Below, piece after piece: positions 51,479-60,704 of a DNA stretch of 64,000 bases; within the stretch, counting starts at the first letter, position 1; every line of letters starts with the position of its first letter. The notes under the pieces are model-generated. The model saw only the letters and a program-made list of their open reading frames with translations. It made no database searches and had not been told where the DNA came from. Both the position numbers and the translations under genes were made by a program. The stretch is from Dinoroseobacter sp049800775 (GTDB lineage: Bacteria; Pseudomonadota; Alphaproteobacteria; Rhodobacterales; Rhodobacteraceae), in contig NZ_JBNAFR010000002.1 in NCBI RefSeq assembly GCF_049800775.1, positions 310,001 to 374,000 of the forward strand, written 5' to 3'.

Positions 51479-53545
51479 ATGCCGGACCTCCTGATCGAGC
51501 TTTTTTCCGAAGAAATCCCCGCCCGCATGCAAGCGAAGGCGGCTGAGGACCTGCGCAAGCGGGTGACGGATGGCCTGGTCGAGGCGGGTCTGACCTATGC
51601 CGGGGCGCGGGCCTTTGCCACGCCGCGCCGCCTGACACTGGTGGTGTCGGATATGCTGGGCGCCTCCGCGCCCGTCCGCGAGGAACGTAAAGGCCCCCGC
51701 GCCGATGCGCCCGAGAAGGCCGTGGCGGGGTTTTTGCGATCCACGGGGCTCGCGCTTGAGGATCTCGAGACCCGCGAGACGCCCAAGGGCGACGTCCTGT
51801 TTGCCGTGATCGAAAAGCCGGGCCGTCCCGCGGCCGAGATCATTGCCGAGGTGCTCGAGGCGACGATCCGCAACTTCCCCTGGCCGAAATCCATGCGCTG
51901 GGGCGCGGGCTCCCTGCGCTGGGTGCGTCCGCTGCACCGCATCCTCTGCGTGCTGCGCGACGAAGAGGGGAGCGAGATCGTCCCCCTGAGCGTGGACGGG
52001 ATCGTGGCGGGCGACGTGACCGAGGGGCACCGCTTCCTCGCGCCGGGCGAGATCAAGGTGACCGGGTTTGACGACTACGAGACCAAGCTGCGCCGGGCCA
52101 AGGTGATCCTCGATCCCGCCGAGCGGGCCGACCACATCTGGGCTGATGCCACAAATCAGGCCTTTGCCTCGGGGCTTGAGGTGGTCGAGGACAAGGGATT
52201 GCTGGCCGAGGTGGCCGGGCTGGTCGAATGGCCCGTGGTTCTGATGGGGGAGATCGGCGAAGACTTCCTCGAGCTGCCGCCAGAGGTGCTGCAGACCTCA
52301 ATGAAAGAACATCAAAAGTTTTTCTCGGTTCGGGATCCGAAAACGGGGAAAATTGTTCGATTTGTAACAGTGGCCAATAACGAGACCGCCGATGACGGGG
52401 CCATGATCCTGGCCGGAAACCGCAAGGTTCTGTCCGCGCGCCTCTCGGATGCGAAGTTCTTCTGGGAGAATGACCTGCGGGTGGCCAAGTCTGGCATGCA
52501 GACTTGGCGCGACGCGCTGGGCGCCGTGACGTTCCACAACAAGCTCGGCAGTCAGGAGGCGCGGATCGCCCGGATTGCGGATCTTGCCGCAGAGCTCGCG
52601 CCCCAGGTTGGGGCGGACGCGGAAGCCGCGCGTACCGCCGCCGGGCTCGCCAAAGCCGATCTCAGCTCCGAAATGGTCTATGAGTTTCCCGAGCTTCAGG
52701 GTCTGATGGGCCGGTATTATGCCGAGGCCGCAGGCCACCCGGCAGAAGTCGCTGCCGTCGCCGAAGAGCATTACCAGCCCCTCGGCCCCTCGGACGCGGT
52801 CCCCACCGCGCCGCTCAGCGTGGCCGTCGCGCTCGCCGACAAGCTCGACACGCTGACCGGATTCTGGGCCATCGACGAAAAACCCACCGGCTCCAAAGAC
52901 CCTTTTGCGCTGCGCCGCGCAGCATTGGGTGTGATCCGGATCGTGCTGGAGAATGGGCTGCGCCTGCCGCTCAATGCAGTGTTTGCATCCGGGGCGAAGG
53001 CTCATGGGGCTGAAAGCGCTGGCGACCTCCTCTCCTTCTTCCACGACCGCCTCAAGGTCTTCCTGCGGGATGAGGGCATCCGCCATGACGTGATCGACGC
53101 CTGTTTGGCCATGCCGGGCAATGACGATCTGCTGCTCGTGGTCATGCGGGCGCGGGCGCTGTCCGAGGTGCTCAAGACCGAGGATGGCGAGAACCTGCTC
53201 CAGGGCTTCAAGCGGGCCAACAACATCCTGACCCAGGCCGAAGACGCAGACGGGGTCGAATATTCCTATGGCGCGGATCCGAAATTCGCTGAGAGCGCCG
53301 AGGAAAAGGCGCTCTTTGCGGCGCTGGATGTGGCTGAGGCGGCGATCACCCCAGCGCTCGAGGCCGAGGATTTCGCCGCTGCCATGAGTGCCATGGCCGG
53401 GTTGCGCGGACCGGTGGATGCGTTTTTCGACGCTGTGCAGGTCAATGACGAGAATGCCATCCTGCGCCGGAACCGCCTCAACCTGCTGAGCCGGATCCGC
53501 ACGACCTGCGGCGCGGTGGCCGATCTGACCCGGATCGAGGGTTAA
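51479..53545 (+). CDS. glyS: Glycyl-tRNA synthetase beta subunit
   Basis: tRNA-binding subunit of glycyl-tRNA synthetase; 688 aa, standard length. Signatures: LLIELFSEEIPARMQAKAAE at the N-terminus, PKSMRWGAGSLRWVRPLH, LPPEVLQTSMKEHQKFFSV, and the HD-like DFFWAIDEK-type region seen here as DTLTGFWAIDEKPTGSKDPF. The C-terminal anticodon-binding part ends LSRIRTTCGAVADLTRIEG. Confidence 0.97.
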   Translation: MPDLLIELFSEEIPARMQAKAAEDLRKRVTDGLVEAGLTYAGARAFATPRRLTLVVSDMLGASAPVREERKGPRADAPEKAVAGFLRSTGLALEDLETRETPKGDVLFAVIEKPGRPAAEIIAEVLEATIRNFPWPKSMRWGAGSLRWVRPLHRILCVLRDEEGSEIVPLSVDGIVAGDVTEGHRFLAPGEIKVTGFDDYETKLRRAKVILDPAERADHIWADATNQAFASGLEVVEDKGLLAEVAGLVEWPVVLMGEIGEDFLELPPEVLQTSMKEHQKFFSVRDPKTGKIVRFVTVANNETADDGAMILAGNRKVLSARLSDAKFFWENDLRVAKSGMQTWRDALGAVTFHNKLGSQEARIARIADLAAELAPQVGADAEAARTAAGLAKADLSSEMVYEFPELQGLMGRYYAEAAGHPAEVAAVAEEHYQPLGPSDAVPTAPLSVAVALADKLDTLTGFWAIDEKPTGSKDPFALRRAALGVIRIVLENGLRLPLNAVFASGAKAHGAESAGDLLSFFHDRLKVFLRDEGIRHDVIDACLAMPGNDDLLLVVMRARALSEVLKTEDGENLLQGFKRANNILTQAEDADGVEYSYGADPKFAESAEEKALFAALDVAEAAITPALEAEDFAAAMSAMAGLRGPVDAFFDAVQVNDENAILRRNRLNLLSRIRTTCGAVADLTRIEG

Positions 53546-53574
53546 GCCGCCCTTACCGCACCGCGCGACCGTGC

Positions 53575-53623
53575 CCGACACTTGCCCGACAGATGTCCGA
53601 CACCTGTCCGACGGGGTGCCGAC
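53575..53623 (+). repeat. Five CCGAC units at 11-bp period before the PPDK-like gene
   Basis: CCGAC begins at 53575, 53586, 53597, 53608 and 53619, every 11 bp exactly. The full unit is close to CCGACANNTGY; adjacent units create GACA-N2-TGTC and TGTC-C-GACA dyads. It lies in the 178-bp gap after glyS, 100-150 bp upstream of the PPDK-like gene. One unit per helical turn would place bound proteins on one face of the DNA. Confidence 0.6.
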
Positions 53624-53671
53624 GCCGGGTCTGACCCCACCGGGCCGCGCTGACATGCCCACTTTCGGGTA

Positions 53672-53685
53672 GTTGCAAATGCAAC
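53672..53685. promoter_or_regulatory. Dyad GTTGCA-AA-TGCAAC upstream of the PPDK-like gene
   Basis: Perfect 6-bp arms around an AA centre, 38 bp before the GTG start and just upstream of where a promoter would be expected. It is an operator candidate; the cognate regulator cannot be named from the window. Confidence 0.4.
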
Positions 53686-53723
53686 CACGCTGTCTATCGT
53701 AGCGCTAACAGGAGGACGCTGCG

Positions 53724-56312
53724 GTGCAGAAGAGCGCGCCATTTACCGAGATCACCCGGACTGTTGCGCTATCGGCTGAAACCCACGGCCAGCGCGCGAA
53801 ATGTGTCCAGCGGCTGATCCGTCTCGACATGCCGGTGCCCCATACCGTGGCCCTGAGTTTTGAGACCGTGCGCGCGATTGCGGCGGGGCAGATGTTCGAC
53901 ATGTCCGCCCTGCTGTCGAGCTTCGGCGCGGATCCGCTGGTCTCTGTGCGTCCGAGCCCCGAGCTGCAGGAATGGGGCGGTCCGTCCACGGTGCTCGATA
54001 TCGGAATGAACGACGCCATGCTGCTCAGCCTGTCCGAAACCATCGGGTCCGAGGCGGCGCGGGCGATCTATCTGCGCTTCATCCAGTCCTTTGCGGTCGA
54101 GGTGGCGCGGCTCGATCCCGAGTTTTTCGGCCCGACCGAGCCCACGCGCGATGCGCTGACCGAGGCGCTGGCGGCCTATGAAGACGAGATGGAGGAGCCC
54201 TTTCCCCAAAGCCCCGCGGACCAGCTCGCCGCCGTTCTGAAATCCATGGCGCGGGCCTGGGAAGGAACCTCGGCCCGGCTTCTGCGGCAGGCCAAGGGCG
54301 CCCCGGTGGAGGCCGGGCTCGGGCTGGTGGTGCAGCGCATGGCGCTCGGGCTCGGCGCGCCCGAGAGCGGCTCGGGCGTGATCCAGTTCGTCAGCTCCGA
54401 AACCGGGCATCCGCAGATCACCGGGCGCTATCTCAGCCAGTCCCAGGGCCGCGACGCGCTCGCCCGCCGCAAGGAAGCGATGTACCTGTCGCGCGACCAT
54501 CGCGGACATTCGCTCGAGGAGGCCTGCCCCGAGGCATTTGCCGAGCTGCAATCGCTCAGCGATATCCTGCGCAACGGGCTGCGCGAGGAGATGCAGATCG
54601 AGTTCACCCTCGATACCGGGCGGCTGAGCGTGCTGGACGCGGTCAAGGTGCCGCGCAGCTCGCGCGCGGCGGTCCGGATCGCCGTGGCGCTCGCCGAGAG
54701 CGGGGTGATCAGCAAGGAAGACGCGCTGCTGCGGATCGAGCCGCGCGCCCTGCCGGAGCTGCTGCACCGTCAGGTGGCGCTCGATGCGGCGCGGGACGTG
54801 ATCGCCAAGGGCATGGCGGCGAGCCCCGGCGCGGCGACGGGGCAGCTGGTCTTTTCCGCACCTGCCGCACAGGCCTGCGAGGCCCAGGAAGTGCCCTGCA
54901 TTCTGGTGCGCACCGAGACCTCGCCCGAGGATATCCGCGGCATGCATGCCGCCGTGGGCGTGCTGACCGAGCGCGGCGGGATGACGAGCCATGCGGCGGT
55001 GATCGCCCGGGGGCTGGGCAAGCCCTGCGTGGTGGGCACGCGCGATATCACCTTGGATGCCAAGGAAAAAAAGCTGACCTCTGCGGATGGCCGGGTCTTT
55101 GCCGAGGGCGATACGGTGACCCTTGATGGCACGGCAGGGACCTGTCTGGCCGGGGCGCCGCGCCTGATGGAGCCATCGCTCGACGGGTCCTTCCGCACGC
55201 TCATGGCCTGGGCCGACCAGGCCCGGGATATCGGCATCCGGGCCAATGCGGATACGCCCGCCGATGCCGAGGTCGCCCGACGCTTTGACGCCGAGGGGAT
55301 CGGCCTCTGCCGGACCGAGCACATGTTCTTCGACGAAGATCGCCTGACGGTCATGCATGAGATGATCTTTGCCGATACGGCCGAGGCGCGGGGGGCGGCG
55401 CTGGAGCGTCTTCTGCCCATGCAGCGCGAGGATTTCGTCCACCTCTTCGAGATCATGCGCGGCAAGCCTGTGACGATCCGGCTCTTCGATCCGCCCCTGC
55501 ACGAGTTTCTGCCCACCTCCCGCGACGGGATCTGGAACCTGGCCGAGGCGCTGGATCTGCCGGTCTCGACCGTGACCCAGCGGATCGATGCGCTGAGCGA
55601 GTACAACCCGATGCTGGGCATGCGCGGCGTGCGGCTCGGCATCGCGATCCCCGAGATCTATGCCATGCAGGCGAGGGCGATTTTCGAGGCGACGGCGGAT
55701 GTCAGCCTCAAAGGGGCGATCATCACGCCGGAGATCATGCTGCCACTGGTCTCGGCCCGGCGCGAGGTCGAGCTGATCAAGTCGAATATCGACGCGGTGG
55801 CGGCGGCGGTGCGGACCGAGCGGGGCACGCGATTTGGCTACCGGCTGGGCGTCATGGTCGAGACGCCGCGCGCCGCGCTCAAGGCCGGAGAGATCGCCGA
55901 GATCGCAGATTTCCTGTCCTTCGGCACCAACGACCTGACCCAGATGACCTACGGCCTGAGCCGCGACGATGCGGGCCGCTTCATGGGCACCTATGTGCAG
56001 CAGGGCGTGTTCTCCGAAGACCCATTTCATACGCTGGATGCCGATGGCGTGGGCGAATTGCTTAACCTTGCCGCCGGGCGGGGCCGCTCCGTCAGATCTG
56101 ATTTGACCCTGTCGATTTGCGGCGAACACGGGGGCGATCCCGATTCGATCGATTTTTGCCGAAAAGCGGGCTTTAACTATGTTTCCTGCTCACCGTTTCG
56201 GGTACCCGTTGCGCGCATGGCGGCTGCCCACCTCGCCCTGACCGAGGTTCCTGCCGAGAAAAAGCCACGGCGATTCAACATTTTGGGCAGAGTCCTGCGC
56301 AGCGGCGGGTGA
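53724..56312 (+). CDS. ppdK: Pyruvate phosphate dikinase-like PEP-utilising protein
   Basis: 862-aa protein with the PPDK plan: N-terminal ATP-grasp, central phosphohistidine domain (GGMTSHAAVIARGLGKPCVV, the swivelling His) and C-terminal PEP/pyruvate TIM barrel (EGIGLCRTEHMFF, IRLFDPPLHEFLP, SFGTNDLTQMTYGLSRDDAG, CGEHGGDPDSIDFC with the catalytic Cys). True PPDK interconverts pyruvate and PEP. The ATP-grasp part is divergent: the GGKGANLAEM-type loop is missing (AETHGQRAKCVQRLI instead), and the LQTR motif reads LDAV (TGRLSVLDAV). Activity as a complete dikinase is therefore uncertain. Start GTG 53724 with AGGAGGA seven bp upstream. Confidence 0.8.
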   Translation: MQKSAPFTEITRTVALSAETHGQRAKCVQRLIRLDMPVPHTVALSFETVRAIAAGQMFDMSALLSSFGADPLVSVRPSPELQEWGGPSTVLDIGMNDAMLLSLSETIGSEAARAIYLRFIQSFAVEVARLDPEFFGPTEPTRDALTEALAAYEDEMEEPFPQSPADQLAAVLKSMARAWEGTSARLLRQAKGAPVEAGLGLVVQRMALGLGAPESGSGVIQFVSSETGHPQITGRYLSQSQGRDALARRKEAMYLSRDHRGHSLEEACPEAFAELQSLSDILRNGLREEMQIEFTLDTGRLSVLDAVKVPRSSRAAVRIAVALAESGVISKEDALLRIEPRALPELLHRQVALDAARDVIAKGMAASPGAATGQLVFSAPAAQACEAQEVPCILVRTETSPEDIRGMHAAVGVLTERGGMTSHAAVIARGLGKPCVVGTRDITLDAKEKKLTSADGRVFAEGDTVTLDGTAGTCLAGAPRLMEPSLDGSFRTLMAWADQARDIGIRANADTPADAEVARRFDAEGIGLCRTEHMFFDEDRLTVMHEMIFADTAEARGAALERLLPMQREDFVHLFEIMRGKPVTIRLFDPPLHEFLPTSRDGIWNLAEALDLPVSTVTQRIDALSEYNPMLGMRGVRLGIAIPEIYAMQARAIFEATADVSLKGAIITPEIMLPLVSARREVELIKSNIDAVAAAVRTERGTRFGYRLGVMVETPRAALKAGEIAEIADFLSFGTNDLTQMTYGLSRDDAGRFMGTYVQQGVFSEDPFHTLDADGVGELLNLAAGRGRSVRSDLTLSICGEHGGDPDSIDFCRKAGFNYVSCSPFRVPVARMAAAHLALTEVPAEKKPRRFNILGRVLRSGG

Positions 56313-56532
56313 TGCAAAAAAGGCAAAGAACCGCCGACGTTGTCCATGCCGCATGACGCTGGGGTGGACGCTGCTGTCCTGATCTCTTAACAAACCGTTC
56401 GTCAGCGGGCTCATGCTGCATGCGCGAAGGTTTTCTGCACCTGCAAAGCGCATGAGAGGGGCTCTCTGTTAACGATACCGTGCATTGTGGGTCTGCTCCC
56501 GGAGTGTTGCGGCGCTGCGGATGAGGTTGGGT

Positions 56533-57225
56533 ATGAAGCGCTTTTTGGATGTGAAACAGCTCGTTGCGACGGGTCTCGTCGTGATGTGCACTGGCATGGC
56601 GTCTGCGGATGTCACCGTCTCGACCTCCAACGCGCAGACCGCGACCCTCGATCTGGAGCTGCGCGGCCTGCTCGGTGCCGAGGAGGGTGGCCTGTCTGCC
56701 CTGGCGCCGACGCGGCTCGAGGAGCTGGCAGCACCGGTTGAGGTCAGCCCCATGCCGGCAGAGCGGAAATACAGCCGCGAATGGATCAATTCCCAGCCCA
56801 AGGCCGAGGGTGGCGAAGCCTGGCAATGCCTGACCGAGGCGCTCTATTTCGAGGCACGGGGTGAGAGCATCAAGGGGCAGTTCGCCGTGGCCGAAGTCAT
56901 CCTGAACCGGGTGGAATCGGCGCGGTATCCGAACTCGGTCTGCGGCGTGATCAATCAGGGCACGGGCCGCAAGTACCAGTGCCAGTTCACCTATACCTGT
57001 GACGGCCATCCGGAGCGGATCTCGGAGCCGCGCGCCTGGGACAGCGTGGGCAAGGTTGCAAAGCTCAGCCTCGAGACCGCCGAGCGGTCCCTGACCGATG
57101 GCGCGACGCATTATCATACGACGGCCGTGCGTCCGAGCTGGTCCAAGACCTATATCAAGACCGCCGAAATCGGTGTGCACCGCTTCTATCGTCAGTTCTA
57201 TCCGAACCGGACTGCGTCGCGCTGA
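56533..57225 (+). CDS. SleB/CwlJ-type cell wall hydrolase
   Basis: Exported hydrolase of 230 aa with a signal peptide (QLVATGLVVMCTGMASA, cut before DVTVS) and a C-terminal Hydrolase_2 domain: CLTEALYFEARGESIKGQFA, VAEVILNRVESARYPNSVCG, YQCQFTYTCDG. The catalytic Glu is expected in the LYFEARGE segment. In Gram-negatives these enzymes are thought to be lytic transglycosylase-like peptidoglycan hydrolases rather than germination enzymes. Start ATG 56533, with GAGGTT four bp upstream. The preceding 220 bp are non-coding with small hairpins such as GAGAGGGGCTCTC. Confidence 0.85.
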   Translation: MKRFLDVKQLVATGLVVMCTGMASADVTVSTSNAQTATLDLELRGLLGAEEGGLSALAPTRLEELAAPVEVSPMPAERKYSREWINSQPKAEGGEAWQCLTEALYFEARGESIKGQFAVAEVILNRVESARYPNSVCGVINQGTGRKYQCQFTYTCDGHPERISEPRAWDSVGKVAKLSLETAERSLTDGATHYHTTAVRPSWSKTYIKTAEIGVHRFYRQFYPNRTASR

Positions 57226-57314
57226 CCCTCTGATTGGACGCGTTCCGTCTGTCCCAAGCGGATCTGCCTGTGCTAGCATCCGGCAGACCCCGAGCGCTTG
57301 AGGACGCCCTTTCT

Positions 57315-58169
57315 ATGAATGACGAAACACGGCGCGCCTTTGCGCATCCCGAGATCCGCGCGACGCATCTCGCGGAGGATGGACGTGACCGGATCTCCCT
57401 GCGGGATTACACGCTGGAGGTCGAGATCGGCGCGTTTCAGGCCGAGCGGGGCACGCGCCAGAAGGTCCGCTTCAACGTCGTGGTCGAGGTGCGCATGGCC
57501 GCCGAGACGCTGGGTGACGATGTGGACCGCGTGCTGTCCTATGACACGATCACCGAAGCGATCCATGCCTCGCTGGCCGAGGAACGCCTGAACCTGCTGG
57601 AAACCCTGGCCGAGCGTGTGGCAGACCGCATCCTGTCGGACCCCAAGGCCGCGCGGGCCTTTGTGCGGATCGAGAAGCTGGATCGAGGGCCCTATGCGCT
57701 GGGTGTCGAGATCGTCCGCACGCCCGAGGATGCCCAGCGGGTCAGCGACCCGGTGCCTCAGCCGAGGATCGTGCTGTTTTCTGACGAGATGATCGAGGCG
57801 ACGACGCTGGCGCAGCACCTCGACAGGCTGGAGCAAGGCGATGCGCCCGTGGTGCTCTGTGTCGGGCCTGCGCCCGGTGCGCGCCCGCAGGCCAGCCACC
57901 CTGCGGCGCAGCGGCGGATCGACCTGCTGGCGATTGAACAGAATGCCTGGATCCTCGCGGCGCGCGACCCGCGCTGCGTGGTGGTGGACAGCCGGACCGA
58001 GATCGACTGGGCCCTGCGGCAGGGGCAGATGACGGTCTGGGCCCCGGGCAAGATGCTGCTCGACGCTACGGACGGGCCCGTGCCCGAGGCGGCGGATGCG
58101 CGTGGCATCGCCGAATGGCTGGCCGCGCGGCTGGATGCCCGCGAATTGGTGACGCCCGAAGCCCCATGA
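57315..58169 (+). CDS. folB: Dihydroneopterin aldolase FolB with unassigned C-terminal domain
   Basis: Residues 1-130 form a T-fold dihydroneopterin aldolase (ISLRDYTLEVEIGAFQAERG, QKVRFNVVVEV, DRVLSYDTITEAI, LNLLETLAERVADRIL, VRIEKLDRGPYALGVEI), which cleaves dihydroneopterin in folate synthesis. Residues 135-284 have no counterpart in the usual 120-aa FolB; they look like alternating beta strands and helices (PRIVLFSDEMIEATTLAQHL, APVVLCVGPAPGARP, MTVWAPGKMLLDA) and end GIAEWLAARLDAREL. I cannot name that domain. The stop overlaps folP by ATGA. Confidence 0.88.
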   Translation: MNDETRRAFAHPEIRATHLAEDGRDRISLRDYTLEVEIGAFQAERGTRQKVRFNVVVEVRMAAETLGDDVDRVLSYDTITEAIHASLAEERLNLLETLAERVADRILSDPKAARAFVRIEKLDRGPYALGVEIVRTPEDAQRVSDPVPQPRIVLFSDEMIEATTLAQHLDRLEQGDAPVVLCVGPAPGARPQASHPAAQRRIDLLAIEQNAWILAARDPRCVVVDSRTEIDWALRQGQMTVWAPGKMLLDATDGPVPEAADARGIAEWLAARLDARELVTPEAP

Positions 58170-59179
58170 GCCGTCCCTACTACCGTCCGATCCCCACGCT
58201 GGCCCCTGGTGCCGACGCGCTGCAACTTGCCGGTGGCTGGGTCTGGTTTGACCGGGTCGAGGTGCTGCACCGTGGCGGCAGCGCGACCCAGCTCGCGGCG
58301 GCGGAGCTTCCGGAGGCGGTGCGGACGCGCCTATGCACCCCGCGAACCAGCATTTCCGGGCTGTCCATGGACGTGCCGCAGATTATGGGCATTCTTAACA
58401 CCACCCCGGACAGTTTCTCCGATGGCGGGCTGTTCGATGCCCCGGCGGCGGCGCGGGCGCAAGCCGAGCAGATGCTGGCCGATGGCGCGGATCTCCTTGA
58501 TATCGGAGGGGAAAGCACCCGGCCCGGCGCAAAGGAAGTGGCCATCGCCGACGAGATTTCGCGCACCGCGCCGGTCATTGCGGATCTGCGGGCGCGAGGG
58601 GTGACGGCGCCGATTTCGATCGACACGCGCAAGGCGGCTGTGGCCGAGGCCGCAGCAAGCGCCGGCGCGACCCTGATCAATGACGTGTCCGCCTTCGGGT
58701 TCGACCCGACCATGGCCGAGACGACCCGCCGTCTCGGTCTGCCGGCCTGCCTGATGCATGCCCAGGGCGCGCCTGAGACGATGCAGGACGATCCCCGCTA
58801 CGAGGATGTGCTCTTTGACGTCTATGACGCGCTGGAGGCTCATGTGGACCGTGCCGAGGCAGCCGGGATCGCGCGGGCGGACCTGCTCGTGGATCCGGGC
58901 ATCGGGTTCGGCAAAACGCTGGAGCATAACCTTGCCCTGCTGCGCGGGCTCAGCCTGTTTCACGGGCTGGGCTGCGCAATTCTGCTGGGCGCGTCGCGCA
59001 AGCGGTTCATCGGGACACTGTCCGCAACCGCCCAAGCGCGGGACCGTGTGGCCGGATCCCTTGCCGTGGCGCTGCACGGGGTTGCGCAAGGGGTTCAGAT
59101 CCTGCGCGTTCATGATGTAAAGGAAACGCACCAGGCGCTTGCGCTCTGGCATCCGCTGACGCGGGTGGAGACAGGTTGA
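58166..59179 (+). CDS. folP: Dihydropteroate synthase FolP
   Basis: Joins p-aminobenzoate to the pterin pyrophosphate; the target of sulfonamides. The 337 aa begin with a 70-residue extension seen in many alphaproteobacteria, then the pterin-binding TIM barrel: MGILNTTPDSFSDGG, LLDIGGESTRPGA, INDVSAFGFDP, ACLMHAQG and LLGASRKRFIG. Start ATG 58166 within the folB stop. The folP-glmM order is widely conserved. Confidence 0.96.
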   Translation: MSRPYYRPIPTLAPGADALQLAGGWVWFDRVEVLHRGGSATQLAAAELPEAVRTRLCTPRTSISGLSMDVPQIMGILNTTPDSFSDGGLFDAPAAARAQAEQMLADGADLLDIGGESTRPGAKEVAIADEISRTAPVIADLRARGVTAPISIDTRKAAVAEAAASAGATLINDVSAFGFDPTMAETTRRLGLPACLMHAQGAPETMQDDPRYEDVLFDVYDALEAHVDRAEAAGIARADLLVDPGIGFGKTLEHNLALLRGLSLFHGLGCAILLGASRKRFIGTLSATAQARDRVAGSLAVALHGVAQGVQILRVHDVKETHQALALWHPLTRVETG

Positions 59180-59195
59180 ACGGGCAGGGGCTCTG

Positions 59196-60539
59196 ATGGC
59201 ACGGAAATTCTTCGGCACCGACGGCGTGCGTGGCACCGCCAATACCGCACCGATGACGGCGGAGTTCGCCCTGCGTCTCGGGGCGGCGGCGGGGCGCTAT
59301 TTCCGGCGGGATCAGTCGGCGGCGCACCGGGTGGTGATCGGCAAGGACACGCGGCTCTCTGGCTATATGTTCGAGACCGCGCTGACCGCGGGCTTCACCT
59401 CGACCGGGATGAATGTGCTGCTGCTCGGGCCGATCCCGACCCCGGCGGTGGCCCTGCTGACGCAATCCATGCGGGCGGATGTGGGCGTGATGATCTCGGC
59501 CAGCCATAACCCGGCGGATGATAACGGGATCAAGTTCTTTGGCCCCGATGGCTACAAGCTCAGCGATGAGGCCGAGACCCAGATCGAAGAGATCCTGAGC
59601 GGCGAGGTCATTCCGGCCCAGGCCAAGAATATCGGCCGGGCCAAGCGCATCGATGATGGGCTCGGGCGCTATATCGAGCGGGCCAAGCGGACCTTTCCCG
59701 CCCATCTCCGGCTCGATGGGCTGAAGGTGGTGATCGATTGCGCCAATGGCGCGGCTTACAAGGCGGCTCCGGCGGTTCTGTGGGAACTGGGCGCGACGGT
59801 GATCCCGGTGGGCGTGTCGCCCAATGGCCGGAACATCAACCTCGATTGCGGCTCGACCGCGCCGCGCTCGGCAGCGGAAGCGGTGGTCGCCCATGGGGCG
59901 GATGTGGGGATCTGTCTGGACGGCGACGCGGACCGGGTCATGATCCTCGATGAAAACGGCGATCTGGCCGATGGCGATCAGATCATGGCGCTGTTTGCGA
60001 CCCGCTGGGCCGCCCAGGGGATGCTGCGCGACAACACGCTGGTGGCCACGGTCATGTCCAATCTCGGATTGGAGCAATATCTCGAGGCGCTGGGACTGCG
60101 CCTGATGCGGACGCCGGTGGGGGACCGTTATGTGGTCGAGGCCATGCGGCGCGGCGGCTGGAACCTTGGTGGTGAGCAATCGGGCCACATCGTCATGACC
60201 GATTACGGCACCACCGGCGACGGGCTGATGGCGGGTCTTCAATTCCTGGCCGAGATGGTCCAGCAGGGGCGCTCGGCCTCAGAGCTCAAGCAGAGCTTCA
60301 CGCCGGTCCCGCAGCTTCTGAAGAATGTGCGCTACGGGGTCGGGCAGGACCCGCTGCAGGCTGCCGCGGTGAAGGCCGCGATCCGTCAGGCGGAAACCGC
60401 GCTGGAGGGGACGGGGCGGCTTCTGATCCGGAAATCCGGAACCGAGCCCCTGGTGCGGGTCATGGCCGAATGCCGGGATGAGACCTTGTTGGAACAGGTC
60501 GTGGATGACGTCGTGGGCGCGGTCGAAGCCGCCCTGTGA
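59196..60539 (+). CDS. glmM: Phosphoglucosamine mutase GlmM
   Basis: Converts glucosamine-6-phosphate to glucosamine-1-phosphate for UDP-GlcNAc, feeding both MurG and LpxC substrates. The 447 aa include KFFGTDGVRGTANTAP, the phosphoserine loop MISASHNPADDNGIKFFGPD, the metal loop CLDGDADRVMILDE, GGEQSGHIV, and the phosphate-binding LIRKSGTEPLVRVMAE. A hairpin (arms GCGCTCAAAA / TTTTGAGCGC, about 60550-60590) follows the stop without a clear T-tract. Confidence 0.97.
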   Translation: MARKFFGTDGVRGTANTAPMTAEFALRLGAAAGRYFRRDQSAAHRVVIGKDTRLSGYMFETALTAGFTSTGMNVLLLGPIPTPAVALLTQSMRADVGVMISASHNPADDNGIKFFGPDGYKLSDEAETQIEEILSGEVIPAQAKNIGRAKRIDDGLGRYIERAKRTFPAHLRLDGLKVVIDCANGAAYKAAPAVLWELGATVIPVGVSPNGRNINLDCGSTAPRSAAEAVVAHGADVGICLDGDADRVMILDENGDLADGDQIMALFATRWAAQGMLRDNTLVATVMSNLGLEQYLEALGLRLMRTPVGDRYVVEAMRRGGWNLGGEQSGHIVMTDYGTTGDGLMAGLQFLAEMVQQGRSASELKQSFTPVPQLLKNVRYGVGQDPLQAAAVKAAIRQAETALEGTGRLLIRKSGTEPLVRVMAECRDETLLEQVVDDVVGAVEAAL

Positions 60540-60704
60540 TCCGGTATACGCGCTCAAAAAACCGGCAAGCGCGGCGGTTTTGAGCGCGGCTCTCGGCTTC
60601 GTGTTTGCACCGACTGCCTGAACCTGCGACATTTTGGAAAGGCGGATCTCGGGACCAATGCGCCCGCTGGCCGTCCTCGCAACTGGGTATAAGGGAGCTA
60701 AGGA

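Noticed and set aside
53769..56129. Minus-strand frame of 786 codons opposite the PPDK-like gene
   Set aside because: Same low-complexity Arg/His/Gly-rich composition and no motif; the plus-strand gene has clear catalytic motifs.
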